A DNA stretch of 10,461 nt, from the NCBI GenBank assembly GCA_003024985.2, contig PXIH01S0002102.1. One strand, given 5' to 3'. Numbering within the stretch: the first letter of the stretch is position 1; every line of letters starts with the position of its first letter. Made by a program: the position numbers and the translations under genes. This document shows, piece by piece, positions 1 to 7,736 of this stretch. The notes under the pieces are model-generated. The model saw only the letters and a list, made by a program, of their open reading frames with translations, did not search any database and was not told where the DNA came from. The stretch comes from Euperipatoides rowelli. Taxonomy: Eukaryota; Onychophora; Udeonychophora; Euonychophora; Peripatopsidae.

Positions 1-358
1 AGTTTCATCTGATCTTCAAATCTCTAATCTCTTTCAAGTCTATTTTACTGAACAATTTAATAAAAATACTTATCAAATACCTGTCACTTCAACTCCTAGT
101 TATGGTCCATTCCCTCCACTAGTTATTTCTGAATTCACAGTGCTACATGCTATTGATAAATTCTAGTTACTCACCATCTCCTGACACGATCCCATCTGCT
201 ATTTTCAAACTAATTGGACCTTTGATAATAAACCATTTTACTCTGCATTGCCAATGGATATTTCCCTAAATAATTGAAACTTACATTCGTGTATCCTAAA
301 TTTAAATCTGGTAATAGAAACGACATAACTAGTTACCGTCCTATCTCTACTTTTAATT
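1..358 (+). pseudogene. Jockey-like LINE reverse transcriptase fragment
   Basis: This is the N-terminal part of a non-LTR retrotransposon reverse transcriptase (RT), the enzyme that copies element RNA at a nicked target. It must be read in three frames: about 2-163, then 162-257, then about 277-358. The first part ends in HAIDKF, the second contains SPSPDTIPSAIFK followed by a GPLI segment, and the third reads FVYPKFKSGNRNDITSYRPIS. The order 'SPxPDxIPsaifK', then 'VxPxFKSGnxxDxxxYRPIS', is the classic start of Jockey-clade RT palms. A TAG at 164 and a TAA at 255 mark the frame changes. The catalytic palm (AFDxV, FADD) is absent because the sequence switches abruptly to hAT transposase at about 358. 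The endonuclease would lie upstream of the window. Clade assignment is by motif only; another CR1/Jockey-group LINE is possible. Confidence 0.82.
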
Positions 359-1802
359 TTGCGGCGTATTGTTGATGTAATAATTACACTCACCACAAAT
401 AATTTACCTTTTCGAGCGCTTAGAGAAACTGTCAAAAATCATGATGCTAAGCCAGATGAAAATCAAATAGGCCTACCTTCACAAGGAAATTTTATTGAAA
501 TCATTGGGTTGCTAGCTCGATATGATATTTTAGCTAAATTGCTAAAGTGTCCCAAAGGAACTGTTAAATACTTAAGCCCGGATATTCAAAACGAAATAAT
601 TAACTTATTAGCCGATGAAATAATTTTAGAATTTAAGAGTGAAATGAAACAGGCAGCATTCATATCAATAATAACAGATACAACAAAAGATATTGCAAAA
701 ATTGATGAGCTGAGCATCGTGTTTCGCTATGTAATAATAAAAAAAGATAAGAGCGATAAACCAGTCATGTTGCAGATTAAAGAGGCTTTTTGGGGTTTAA
801 AGACGTTCATAGTCAAAAATCTATAGACTTAGAAAACACTGTCTCCTACAGATTATTGATGATTTCACCAATATATCATAGTTGTGCGGTCAAGGTTATT
901 ATGGAGCCGTAAACATGAGCGGTATTTATTCAGATCTTCAAGCTCATATTAGGCAAAGAAATCCAACTGCGAAATATATTCACTGCTGCACTCATAATTT
1001 AAGTTTAGTGATAGATGATTCTGTTTCTAGTATACCAGAAATCAGAAATTTTTTGACCAGCTGGAAAAACTTTGTTTTTTTCACTGCAATTACTAGGTGG
1101 TCTATGTTAATGAAATCAAAACAAAACAACTTAGTGAAAACATTAAAGAAAGTGTGCCCAACTAGATGGTCCTCTAGTATTCAAGATCTTGATGCACTAA
1201 GAGCCCGTTATTTTGACATTAAGATTTTGATGTATCTTTCATAAAATGGTAAAAACCGGGATAACAACATGAAGATAAAAATATAAAGAATTATTTTGAA
1301 CAATTTCCAACAATAATATTAATTATTACTGAAAGTAAAATACTCAGCTCTTTTGACACAATATCGAAGATGCTTCAAGGAAAACATGAAGACTTAGGAA
1401 AAGCTGTGGAAACATTCTCTTCTCTCATTAATACATTTAAAAACATGAGGGACAATTGGACATCCATTAAAAAAGGCAGCAGAATTAGCTTTGCAATGGA
1501 AAGTTGATCCTTCTTTTCCTAAAAAAAGACTGCAGCATACTAAAAAAATGTTTGATGAGCTGCGGGCAGATGAAAGCAGAGAAGACTATGAAAACCATTT
1601 TAAAGTAGAAGTTTTAAAATCGGAACATAGACATTGTTGTCCCTCTCAACTAAGACAGCGATTTACATCAGTTTGTGAAGTTTTTGAAAATTTTACATGT
1701 TTATCCCCTATTTTTCTTCTAAAGTCAACTGATGATTAAAGAAATTAAAAAATCAAATCTCCTTATTGATGCATACCCAGCTGATATTTCACCAGGAATT
1801 GT
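359..1802 (+). pseudogene. hAT transposase remnant, ZMYM1-like (DUF4371)
   Basis: This is a relic of a cut-and-paste DNA transposase of the hAT superfamily, in the DUF4371 group that also gave rise to ZMYM1-like host proteins. In order it shows an LPFRALRE segment, QGNFIEIIGLLARYD, KYLSPDIQNEII, SIITDTTKDI with the expected first catalytic Asp at 677-679, and CGQGYYGAVNMSGIYS (from 885). There follow IHCCTHNLSLV, KVCPTRWSSS, a helical stretch with KRLQHTKKMFDEL, and RFTSVCEVFENF near the C-terminus. Frames change near 800-840, 1245, 1470 and 1740, and a TAG lies at 879-881. The family motif reads GYDGA, so Tyr at 900-902 replaces the second catalytic Asp. The N-terminal TTF-type zinc finger and the C-terminal hAT dimerisation domain are missing; homology fades after YPADISPGI near 1802. 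No terminal inverted repeats or 8-bp target duplications are visible. It is certainly non-functional. Confidence 0.9.
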
Positions 1803-2127
1803 AGTACGGTGTCAAACGATTTCCAGCTGGATTTGTGTGCTAAGTTTGATTTTTTTTAATGCAATATATACCAAAATCTATACAAATTAAAATAAATATG
1901 GGTGCCATTTTTTTCTTGAATTTTTTTTTCCAGTTATTTTTCAAGATGGCGTCCAAAAATGTCCAATTTCCTTTTGTAAAAATATTGGGGACTATTTTTT
2001 ATTTAAAACAAGACAATATTGACTTAAAATTTGACCATTTTCTGTTTTTTTTCTTTTCGAATACAACTTGTGTTTGATAACTTTTATTTCATTCCAACAA
2101 TTTTGATTTGTTTTTCTTCTGTTTTAG
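1803..2127. other. T-rich non-coding spacer, possibly an intron end
   Basis: No gene is recognisable here. The stretch is dominated by T runs, and the short open frame at 1859-2077 encodes only Phe/Ile/Lys-rich low-complexity sequence. It contains one AAGATGGCGTCC motif near 1944 and ends in a polypyrimidine tract and AG at 2127, so its 3' part looks like the end of an intron of the gene remnant that follows. No matching GT donor could be assigned, because the upstream sequence is decayed hAT transposase. Confidence 0.5.
2110..2127 (+). promoter_or_regulatory. probable 3' splice acceptor
   Basis: The sequence gtttttcttctgttttag is a textbook metazoan acceptor: an unbroken pyrimidine-rich tract (two G interruptions) followed by TTTTAG. 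Directly after it, an open frame begins in phase 0 (Glu-Glu-Asp-His-Asn-Val-Met...) and runs past the first ATG at 2146 without a stop to 2529. The coincidence of acceptor and coding onset suggests that 2128 is an exon start rather than 2146 a translation start. Whether it is still used cannot be judged. Confidence 0.5.
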
Positions 2128-3075
2128 GAGGAAGATCATAATGTTATGTGCATGATTACATTGGTAAATAAGTTTGGAAAATATTTCAACAAAATGAACT
2201 GCATAGCATGTTTGAAAGGAAGTAATCTGTGTAAGAAACATGACAATGAAACTCTCCTAAAACTGAAAGATTTTGCCATAAAACGTGCAAGCTATGGACA
2301 GTCAAAATTTGTTCCCTTATGTGAAAGAATCTCTGAACTGTCAGAGGAAGAGTACCTGCAAAATACAGTATACCACAGTGCCTGCTACAAAGATGTTGTT
2401 CATATTCAAAAACTTGAAGGACAGAAAAAAGGTTTGGTGGTTCAATGCTCCTGCCAGCAAAGAAAGGTCATCTATCTAACTTTTCAGATTGTCAAGAAAA
2501 AAATGAACATATCAAGAAAAAATAAGTAGATCATCTGGAATAGAAGAAAAGCATTGTATTTTCAAATGTAAAAATGCTGACAAAGGGGAATTATTCTCAT
2601 TGGCCACTGAATCAATGGGAGAAAAAAATTTATTCATAAAACAAAACACAGAAAGGCAAGAGCTCCAAGTGGCACTAGCAATGGTCAATCATCCACTAGA
2701 TTGTGTGGCTAATGACATTGCTTACCATCGTCAAGGTCTCAGGAAAAAATAAAGTTCAATGTGAAAGAAATTAGTACAACAGTTTATACAGTAGCCAAGA
2801 CATAACGTTTAATTGCTGATAATATTGTTAACATTGTTAAGTGCTCCCTGTCTGCTGGTCAAATTATAACCATGAATGAAGTTAATNATCATTACAACCA
2901 ACTACTAGTAAAGAATGGTGCTGATATAGGAGCTGGCATACATAAAAAGCATTTAAAAGATATTAATGGTATGCACATAAAGGAAGCACAATTTGTGAAA
3001 TCATATCGATCTTATGAAAGTGAGAAAATAGTGGCCAAAAAAAAAATATTACTGGCAGCATGGAGATACTTATAA
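2128..3075 (+). pseudogene. remnant of a multicopy Cys/His-module gene, family not named
   Basis: I recognise the pattern but not a named function. Block 1 (2128-2529, one frame) contains CIACLKGSNLCKKHD, then LCERISELSEEEYLQN and VYHSACYKDV, that is CxxC followed by HxxC as in a small zinc-binding module. Block 2 (2528-2752) repeats the layout: KHCIFKCKN, then LDCVANDIAYHRQGL, where Gly stands where the matching module 1 position is Cys. Block 3 (about 2760-3075) is helical, with AGQIITMNEV, HYNQLLVKNGADIG and an IKEAQFVKSYRSYESEKI segment. Proteins with this order of two Cys/His modules followed by a helical 'G.I..M.E....Y..LL..N' block recur in many copies in animal genomes and behave like repeat-borne genes; that is recalled family knowledge, not a search result. 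Frame changes at about 2525, 2750 and 2860 show it is broken. The ambiguous base at 2887 falls in a NAT codon (Asn, Asp, His or Tyr). Confidence 0.6.
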
Positions 3076-3207
3076 ACCTGCAATGGATACCTTTACGGAT
3101 CTTAATGTTAAAGAAAAACGACAAAATAAAATATTCTAGTCACGATCTGCGAATATTTAAATAAAATACTCATTTGGTATTTACGATTTTGATACAAACC
3201 TTGTTGA

Positions 3208-3555
3208 TCATCTGTCACATATTGGAATATTACGCAAAAAATATTAAGAGGAAGCAGAGCTGGTTCAAGGAGAATTACTCATAATGGCGTCAGAAGTATT
3301 GAAAAAATTATTGACGTTAGTAGGAAATGTAATCATGTATCTCCTAGAAGAAAGTTAAATAATGAAAACCTTATATTGTATTTATTAATGTGCCTTATAT
3401 TTTATATAATTATCCTAAGCTGTATTCCCATGAGTCACCGTAATCAAGATGGCTGCCTTAGGGAATTGCTCTCGAGTCGATTAAATTTATTTAATGTATT
3501 TTTACAAGCAAGTCTTTTGTTTTCTTCAGTTTTTGTGGTTATATTATGCAATTAG
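3208..3555 (+). pseudogene. open frame, possible C-terminal part of the Cys/His gene
   Basis: A stop-to-stop frame of 115 codons follows the TGA at 3205 and ends at the TAG at 3553. It has no early ATG. The first part is basic and plausible as protein (SVTYWNITQKILRGSRAGS, then GVRSIEKIIDVSRK and VSPRRKLN), and it would fit the region after the helical block of the upstream gene. From about 3365 the translation becomes hydrophobic and low in complexity, so homology, if real, probably ends there and the rest is chance. The 130 bases between 3076 and 3207 hold no readable coding sequence. Alternative view: the whole frame is a random opening in AT-rich DNA. Confidence 0.3.
3445..3457 (+). promoter_or_regulatory. 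YY1-like motif (CAAGATGGCTGCC) upstream of LINE copy A
   Basis: CAAGATGGCTGCC matches the core of the zinc-finger factor YY1 site (AAnATGGCnGC). It lies about 270 bases upstream of the first recognisable LINE ORF1 coding sequence. Mammalian L1 carries a very similar AAGATGGCC site at its extreme 5' end, where it sets the transcription start. A similar role here is inference. A related AAGATGGCGTCC occurs at 1943-1954 away from any LINE, which weakens the specificity of the match. Confidence 0.3.
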
Positions 3556-3713
3556 TTATTGCTAAATGGTTTTATGGAAAAAATATTGATTTATAGTTTT
3601 TTTATACATAAGTTTAATTATGTTGCTTATCTGTTGGTGTTATCTTCGAGCCTTTGTGTTGGTGTTGGCATTGGCTGGTTCAAAGCTGACGAGTTGAACT
3701 TTACATTATTTGT
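3556..3713. other. probable LINE leader or decayed ORF1 start
   Basis: No gene can be called with confidence. A short frame from 3559 to 3783 contains SLCVGVGIGWFKADELNFTL before losing agreement with the ORF1 frame that starts near 3714. The part from about 3655 may therefore be the ORF1 N-terminus in frame 1, shifted by one or two bases from frame 3. The rest is AT-rich with no recognisable motif. Confidence 0.3.
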
Positions 3714-4463
3714 GTGGAACATATTCATTTACTTTACAATAACCTACTGTATTCTGCTACCACAACCTTTAAAGACTTGCTAATCGATAATTTAAACCAA
3801 TATTCTGCATTGGTGTCCGAGGTTGCTACTGTTTTCATTGCCGTTGATAACGAGTTCAAGTCGAAATGGATAGCTAATGAAAACTTATTAGACATGTTGC
3901 ATTCCTTGTCTATTCTTGATAATTTGGAGGAGTTAACTGCCTTGGAGTTTCAGGCTTATACATATATTTACTTCAATTCTGCGAATGCAAAAGAGACTTT
4001 TGTGAAGGAATTTACTCTGCTTGATAGTTTCGTTGTATATGTAGCTGACTCTGTGATAAATAAGAAAATTATTAAGTTTTCACTAACATGGATGCCATTG
4101 TTTGTAATTAATGCTCAGCTTCCTAGTCTGTTGTTAAAATATGGAGAAATCATTTCAATCAAACCTACTGTTAAAAAAATTGGTGAGGACAAAAGTTATC
4201 AAACAAGTCCTGCCTAAGTTACTATGGTGCTTAAGGATGGCATGGATATAGCGGACTTGCCGTATAGTGTGACTGCTCAAGGAAATTTACGTGGCTGGCT
4301 ACATATTCAAAATCGAAAATAGGTTTGCTTTCGCTGTTGTCAAGAGTCCCATACAATACAAGAGTGTTTAAATAGATGGTGTAGAGCCTGTAAAAAATAT
4401 CAGCGAAACGGCCATATCTATAGTGCTGCTGTAAAGGGATCATCTGATAATATAGTATCTAAA
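3714..4463 (+). pseudogene. LINE copy A ORF1 (gag-like, CCHC zinc knuckles), Tx1/L1-like
   Basis: ORF1 of a non-LTR retrotransposon encodes an RNA-binding protein that packages the element RNA. The N-terminal two thirds resemble Tx1-type ORF1: a weakly conserved nucleic-acid-binding fold with YTYIYFNSANAKETFVKEF and a following LPSLLLKYGEIISI strand-turn segment. Then comes CFRCCQESHTIQEC at 4326-4367, an exact Cx2Cx4Hx4C zinc knuckle. A second, degenerate knuckle follows (CRAC at 4380-4391, His at 4413-4415); its Cys-His spacing is seven residues instead of four, and Ala stands where the last Cys is expected. Two stops interrupt an otherwise single frame: TAA at 4215-4217 and TAG at 4320-4322, the latter directly before the first knuckle. 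The frame then runs without a stop into the reverse transcriptase region. The true start is unclear because the reading frame changes near 3710. The clade call rests on the paired knuckles and the RT that follows. Confidence 0.78.
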
Positions 4464-6025
4464 ATGCATTTTGGTTTGAGCTGCATGATCAGTAAAATGA
4501 GAGATTTAATGAAGGAGCAGGTTCCTTTTTTTTTTTTGAAGTGTAAAAAGTCGATTGCTCTTAATAACATAAATGATAAAAATAATTATATTCTACTCAG
4601 AAAGAGAATTATTGCGTCATTTGAAATTTCTAAGCTAACAAGTTCTAGGTTTTTTAGGAAGGAGGGGGCTGGCTCGTTAGCTTTTATTAGTGTTAATGGC
4701 CAGCATATTAAGGGTTTAGACATGATTAATGAGATATGCTTACATTTTAAAAAATTTTATGCGGAGGTACCGGAATTTATAAAATTAGTTTTGATCAAAT
4801 AGACTTCGAAATTGAATTGAGTTTACCTAAAAATTTGAATTTTATAATTTCTATTTAGGATATTAAAGAAGCTTGTAACCAGACAAATAAGTCTTGCTCA
4901 GAAGGACCTGATTTGATAAACTGCAAGATTTGGAGAAAATTTTAAATGGTAAATTAAGTGATGCGATGGTTTCGTATTACTTCTACATCGCAATTCGCAG
5001 GTAGGCAATCCAGTATCCACATTCGTATTCATATGTTACAAGAAATGATTTTTGAGGTTAAATGGGGTGGTCTTGATGATGCAGTGATGATTTTACTTGA
5101 TGTTGTGAAACCGTTTGACAATGTAAATTTATCTATGTTAATTAATATTATTATCGAGTACTTTGGCTTTTCAAATTTATCAAGGGGGACTCATCAACTA
5201 TGTCTCCAATAAAGCCATTTCGATTAAGCATCAAAACAAACTTTTGTTCAATGAAAGTTGGCAGAGGTTTGACTCATTGCTCGCCCTTGAGTTCTAATCT
5301 TTTTATTTTATACATAAATAAGCTTATTGTAGAGTTAAATGACTTGAGGTTGGGTATGTTTTTGCCAAATTTCGGAACTGTGGTTACTGCGGTTGCCTAC
5401 CTTGACGATATTACTATCTTTCTCAGAGATTCTTGCTTGATCAATTTAGTTTTTAATGTGATTGAGTTTTCCGATTTTTTGGGTTCGATTTTTAATAAAT
5501 CAAAAACTCTAGTATGGAAACTCTACACAAATAAAATTATAAGGGAATATAGTAGTGAATATCCGGCATCTTTTTTGGGTTTGCCTTACCCCTTTAATGG
5601 GATTATCACTAGGACGAAAACTCAGAATTGTTTGATTGATAAGGCGATTGTTATCCAACAATCACTGGAATCGAAGTATGTCTCGTTAATCACTAAGTCT
5701 TGTATTATTAATACGTATCTTTTTTTTTTAAATATATTATTTATCTTATCATGTATGTTTCACCAAAAATTTTATTAATAGAATTTATTCTATAGTTAAT
5801 CAGATTCTGTGGGGGGGGGGGGACCTGTTCCTTTATCAAAGAAAAAAATATTACTTCCATTGACTAAAGGATGGTTGGGATTACATGAATTAGACGTTAT
5901 ATTTACCATTATTAGATATAATATGTTTTTAACTTTTATGAGACTAAAAGAGAGTATCTTAAGATTTATGAGTGTGGAGTTTGAAAAAAGAAATTTGTAT
6001 GTTTTTGGAATTAAAAAAAAATGGG
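4464..6025 (+). pseudogene. LINE copy A reverse transcriptase (ORF2), endonuclease missing
   Basis: This is the RT of a Tx1/L1-like LINE. In order: an upstream helical segment with SSRFFRKEGAGS and GQHIKGLDMINE (to 4802); DIKEACNQTNKSCSEGPDLI (4860-4920); QFAGRQSSIHIRIHMLQEM then LLDVVKPFDNV, palm motif A with Asp at 5099-5101; SNKAISIKHQNKL (about 5200-5245); RGLTHCSPLSSNLFILYINK (motif B); AYLDDITIF with the catalytic Asp pair at 5404-5409; and a thumb with FLGLPYPFNG. After a break, LWGG, a poly-G run, LLPLTKGWLGLHELD and further C-terminal sequence follow to about 6025. Frame changes or stops occur at 4800, 4857, about 4945, 5195, 5262, 5776 and in the poly-G run. The first palm part, normally about 100 residues between GPD and the AGRQ motif, is deleted near 4945-4985. 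No apurinic-type endonuclease lies between the knuckles and the RT. The element was probably silenced long ago. Confidence 0.88.
5811..5822 (+). repeat. G12 homopolymer inside LINE copy A
   Basis: Twelve consecutive G bases sit in the codons for the conserved LWGG turn of the LINE C-terminal region. Upstream the correct frame reads INRIYSIVNQILWGG; downstream the protein resumes (PVPLSKKKILL) in another frame, so the run has changed length. It is the only long G run in a very AT-rich window. It may be true slippage or an assembly error. Confidence 0.85.
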
Positions 6026-6029
6026 TACT

Positions 6030-6328
6030 TTCCAATGTTGCATGATCAAGACTGGTTATGCGATTTTGCTTTTGCTACTGATATACTGCAGAATCTTAAT
6101 AAATTAAATATTGATTTACAGGGCAAAAATCAACTAATCAGTGACCTTTATAGTCATGTGAGAGGTTTTAAGCTTAAACTGGTACTTTTCCATCACCAAA
6201 TAGAAGAGAATGATTTCACAAATTTTCCAAATATTTTGCAGCTTGATGTTGCCCCTTCAGTACAAAAAAAAAAAGAAACTTTTCTTTCAATAGCAGATTG
6301 TTTAAAAAGTGAATTTAACCGCTTCTGA
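6030..6328 (+). pseudogene. hAT transposase fragment, GTF2IRD2/EPM2AIP1-like
   Basis: A single frame reads LHDQDWLCDFAFATDILQNL, then NKLNIDLQGKNQLISDLYS, then KLVLFHHQIEENDFTNFPNI. The order 'dWLxDfAFxxDItxhLNxLNxxLQGKnqlixdLyxhvxaFxxKLxlwxxqlxxnxxxhFPxL' is diagnostic of the hAT transposase lineage domesticated as GTF2IRD2 and related to EPM2AIP1. It is a different hAT subgroup from the remnant at 359-1802. Only about 95 codons of the central region are present; the BED zinc finger, catalytic core and dimerisation domain are absent. It ends at the TGA at 6326-6328. The upstream edge is blurred, because the LINE-derived frame and the hAT frame meet around 6010-6040. It sits between two LINE RT pieces in the same orientation, with no terminal inverted repeats. 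Confidence 0.85.
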
Positions 6329-6334
6329 ATAATT

Positions 6335-7383
6335 CAGGGTTCACCCTTCAGCACTAACTTCTTTGCTATCTATATAAATAATTTATTAGAGGAAATAAAG
6401 GCAACTAAATTGGGAATAACTACCCAGGATGGGAAAATATTGTTGACATCTTTTTGCTTTGTCGATGATATAACCATAATTCCTATAAAAATAAAAGAAA
6501 TTTAAATGTTATATTTGAAATTGTTGATAGATTTATGCAACAAACAGCTTCATTGGTGAATAAACAGAAGACATATGTATGGATCCCCATTTTATGAAAA
6601 AGTTATTCCTCCATATTCTGATAAACTTCCTCAAAAACTGTTAGGTTTGCCATACCCATTTATAGGGTCCAAATTAAAGGTTAAAATGCAAAATAATTTT
6701 ATTGACCGACAAAATTTATTAAAAATGAAGATTCACATTAAGTATTTGTCATTAAAGACAAGGGTGGTGCTTATTAATGTATATTTTGTACGTAAATTGC
6801 TTTATTATATGCCTCATACTTCATTCAATAAGGGTTTTGTTAAGAAAGTTGTAGCATTATGTAATACAATTTTATAGAGAACTAAGTTAATACCTGTTGG
6901 GAAAAAAAAATAATGCAAAGACCGGAATCTATGGGAGGAATGGGGATTCATAGTATAGACATTATTTCTTATACTGTAAGAGGCAATGTTTGGATGACAT
7001 AAAAAGTTTGTAAAATAAGATTGACCCATTGATGGAGATGGAACCAACTGATATACAAACACCGATTATTCCTAGAAATAGTTATTAGATATTGCAATAT
7101 ATAGCCCCTAATTTAATAGATTTTGTTTATAAATTATTGAATGAAGCTAACTTTACTAATTATAGACTAGTGTCAAAATATAATTTGAATCTCTCAATTA
7201 AATGTTTGTTTTGTGATCAGTAAAATGACTTGTCACATTTGCTCTTTCATTGTATTTATTTTAACCATATAAGAAATTTAATTACTAAATATACTGGGTA
7301 TAATTTTGGTAACTCTAATTTCACGACATTGATTATAAGGATAATTCAAAATAGGGAAATAGGATGGTTTATTCTTTTAACAT
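6335..7383 (+). pseudogene. LINE copy B reverse transcriptase, mid-palm to C-terminus
   Basis: A second Tx1/L1-like RT starts abruptly at motif B: QGSPFSTNFFAIYINNLLEE from 6335. FVDDITIIP follows, with the catalytic Asp pair at 6464-6469, then IVDRFMQQTASLVNKQKT in another frame after the TAA at 6503. The frame from 6575 gives KLLGLPYPFIGS and a VVLINVYFVRKLLYYMP thumb-proximal helix. Beyond 6877 the frame breaks again; RPESMGGMGIHSIDIISY (about 6920-6980) is the counterpart of the 'GGLGLxDL' turn. At the C-terminus, CLFCDQ (7203-7220), a TAA at 7221, then LSHLLFHCIYFNHIRN form the CxxC...HxxxxC zinc motif typical of LINE tails. Against copy A, the LGLPYPF block (5575-5718 versus 6641-6784) agrees at 21 of 48 residues without gaps, so these are different families of one clade, not a recent duplication. 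Recognisable protein ends near 7383; no 3' tail repeat is seen. Confidence 0.87.
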
Positions 7384-7415
7384 TTCCTAGCCGATGCTCA
7401 ATATACCTCAGGCAT

Positions 7416-7439
7416 TGTAAATCCGATGTAAATCCGATG
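7416..7439 (+). repeat. 11-bp tandem duplication (TGTAAATCCGA x2)
   Basis: TGTAAATCCGA occurs at 7416-7426 and again immediately at 7427-7437, followed by two further matching bases. The copies are identical. It lies just past the last recognisable LINE B coding sequence, so it could be a short 3'-terminal repeat of the kind some LINEs carry, or simple replication slippage. Confidence 0.8.
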
Positions 7440-7722
7440 CCCGAGATAGATCGGTCATTCAGTTTGCTCGTATATATATGTTTATTTTTAGCAAACACAT
7501 ACACTTTTAATTGTTATATTATTGTTCTGTAGTCATGTAACTTTAATAGATGGCAGTTTAAATCGTTTTAAAATTATTTTTATATATTTTTAATTAGTCA
7601 TGTGTTTAATGAGAGGCGCAATTTTATTCATTTGTTTATCGTCCGATCAAAGCATCTGATATTCAGCCACAATAATCATGGCTAGTAATAACTTGCCCAG
7701 CACATTGGGATTTTCTTTACAT

Positions 7723-7736
7723 AAAAAAAAAAAAAA
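7723..7736 (+). repeat. A14 tract followed by CCCC
   Basis: Fourteen A bases lead into four C bases about 25 bases upstream of the clear start of piggyBac homology. It could be the poly(A) tail of a short retrotransposed insert, or an expanded Lys-codon run inside the piggyBac N-terminus, since frame 2 stays open through it. The sequence alone does not decide. Confidence 0.6.

Noticed and set aside
238-435. Open frame on the minus strand
   Set aside because: It is antisense to recognisable RT and hAT coding sequence and resembles no protein I know.
1859-2077. 72-codon open frame rich in Phe, Ile and Lys
   Set aside because: Low-complexity translation of T runs, upstream of a splice acceptor; no protein-like composition.
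2285-2479. 64-codon frame inside the Cys/His gene
   Set aside because: Overlaps the better-supported frame with the CxxC and HxxC pattern.
3559-3783. Hydrophobic 74-codon frame that looks like a small membrane protein
   Set aside because: Hydrophobicity comes from T-rich codons; its end overlaps the ORF1 frame of the LINE, and only a short part may be the shifted ORF1 start.
4231-4443. Minus-strand open frame
   Set aside because: Antisense of the ORF1 zinc-knuckle region.
5796-6035. Minus-strand open frame through the G12 run
   Set aside because: Antisense of the LINE C-terminal region; the PPPP run is only the reverse of poly-G.
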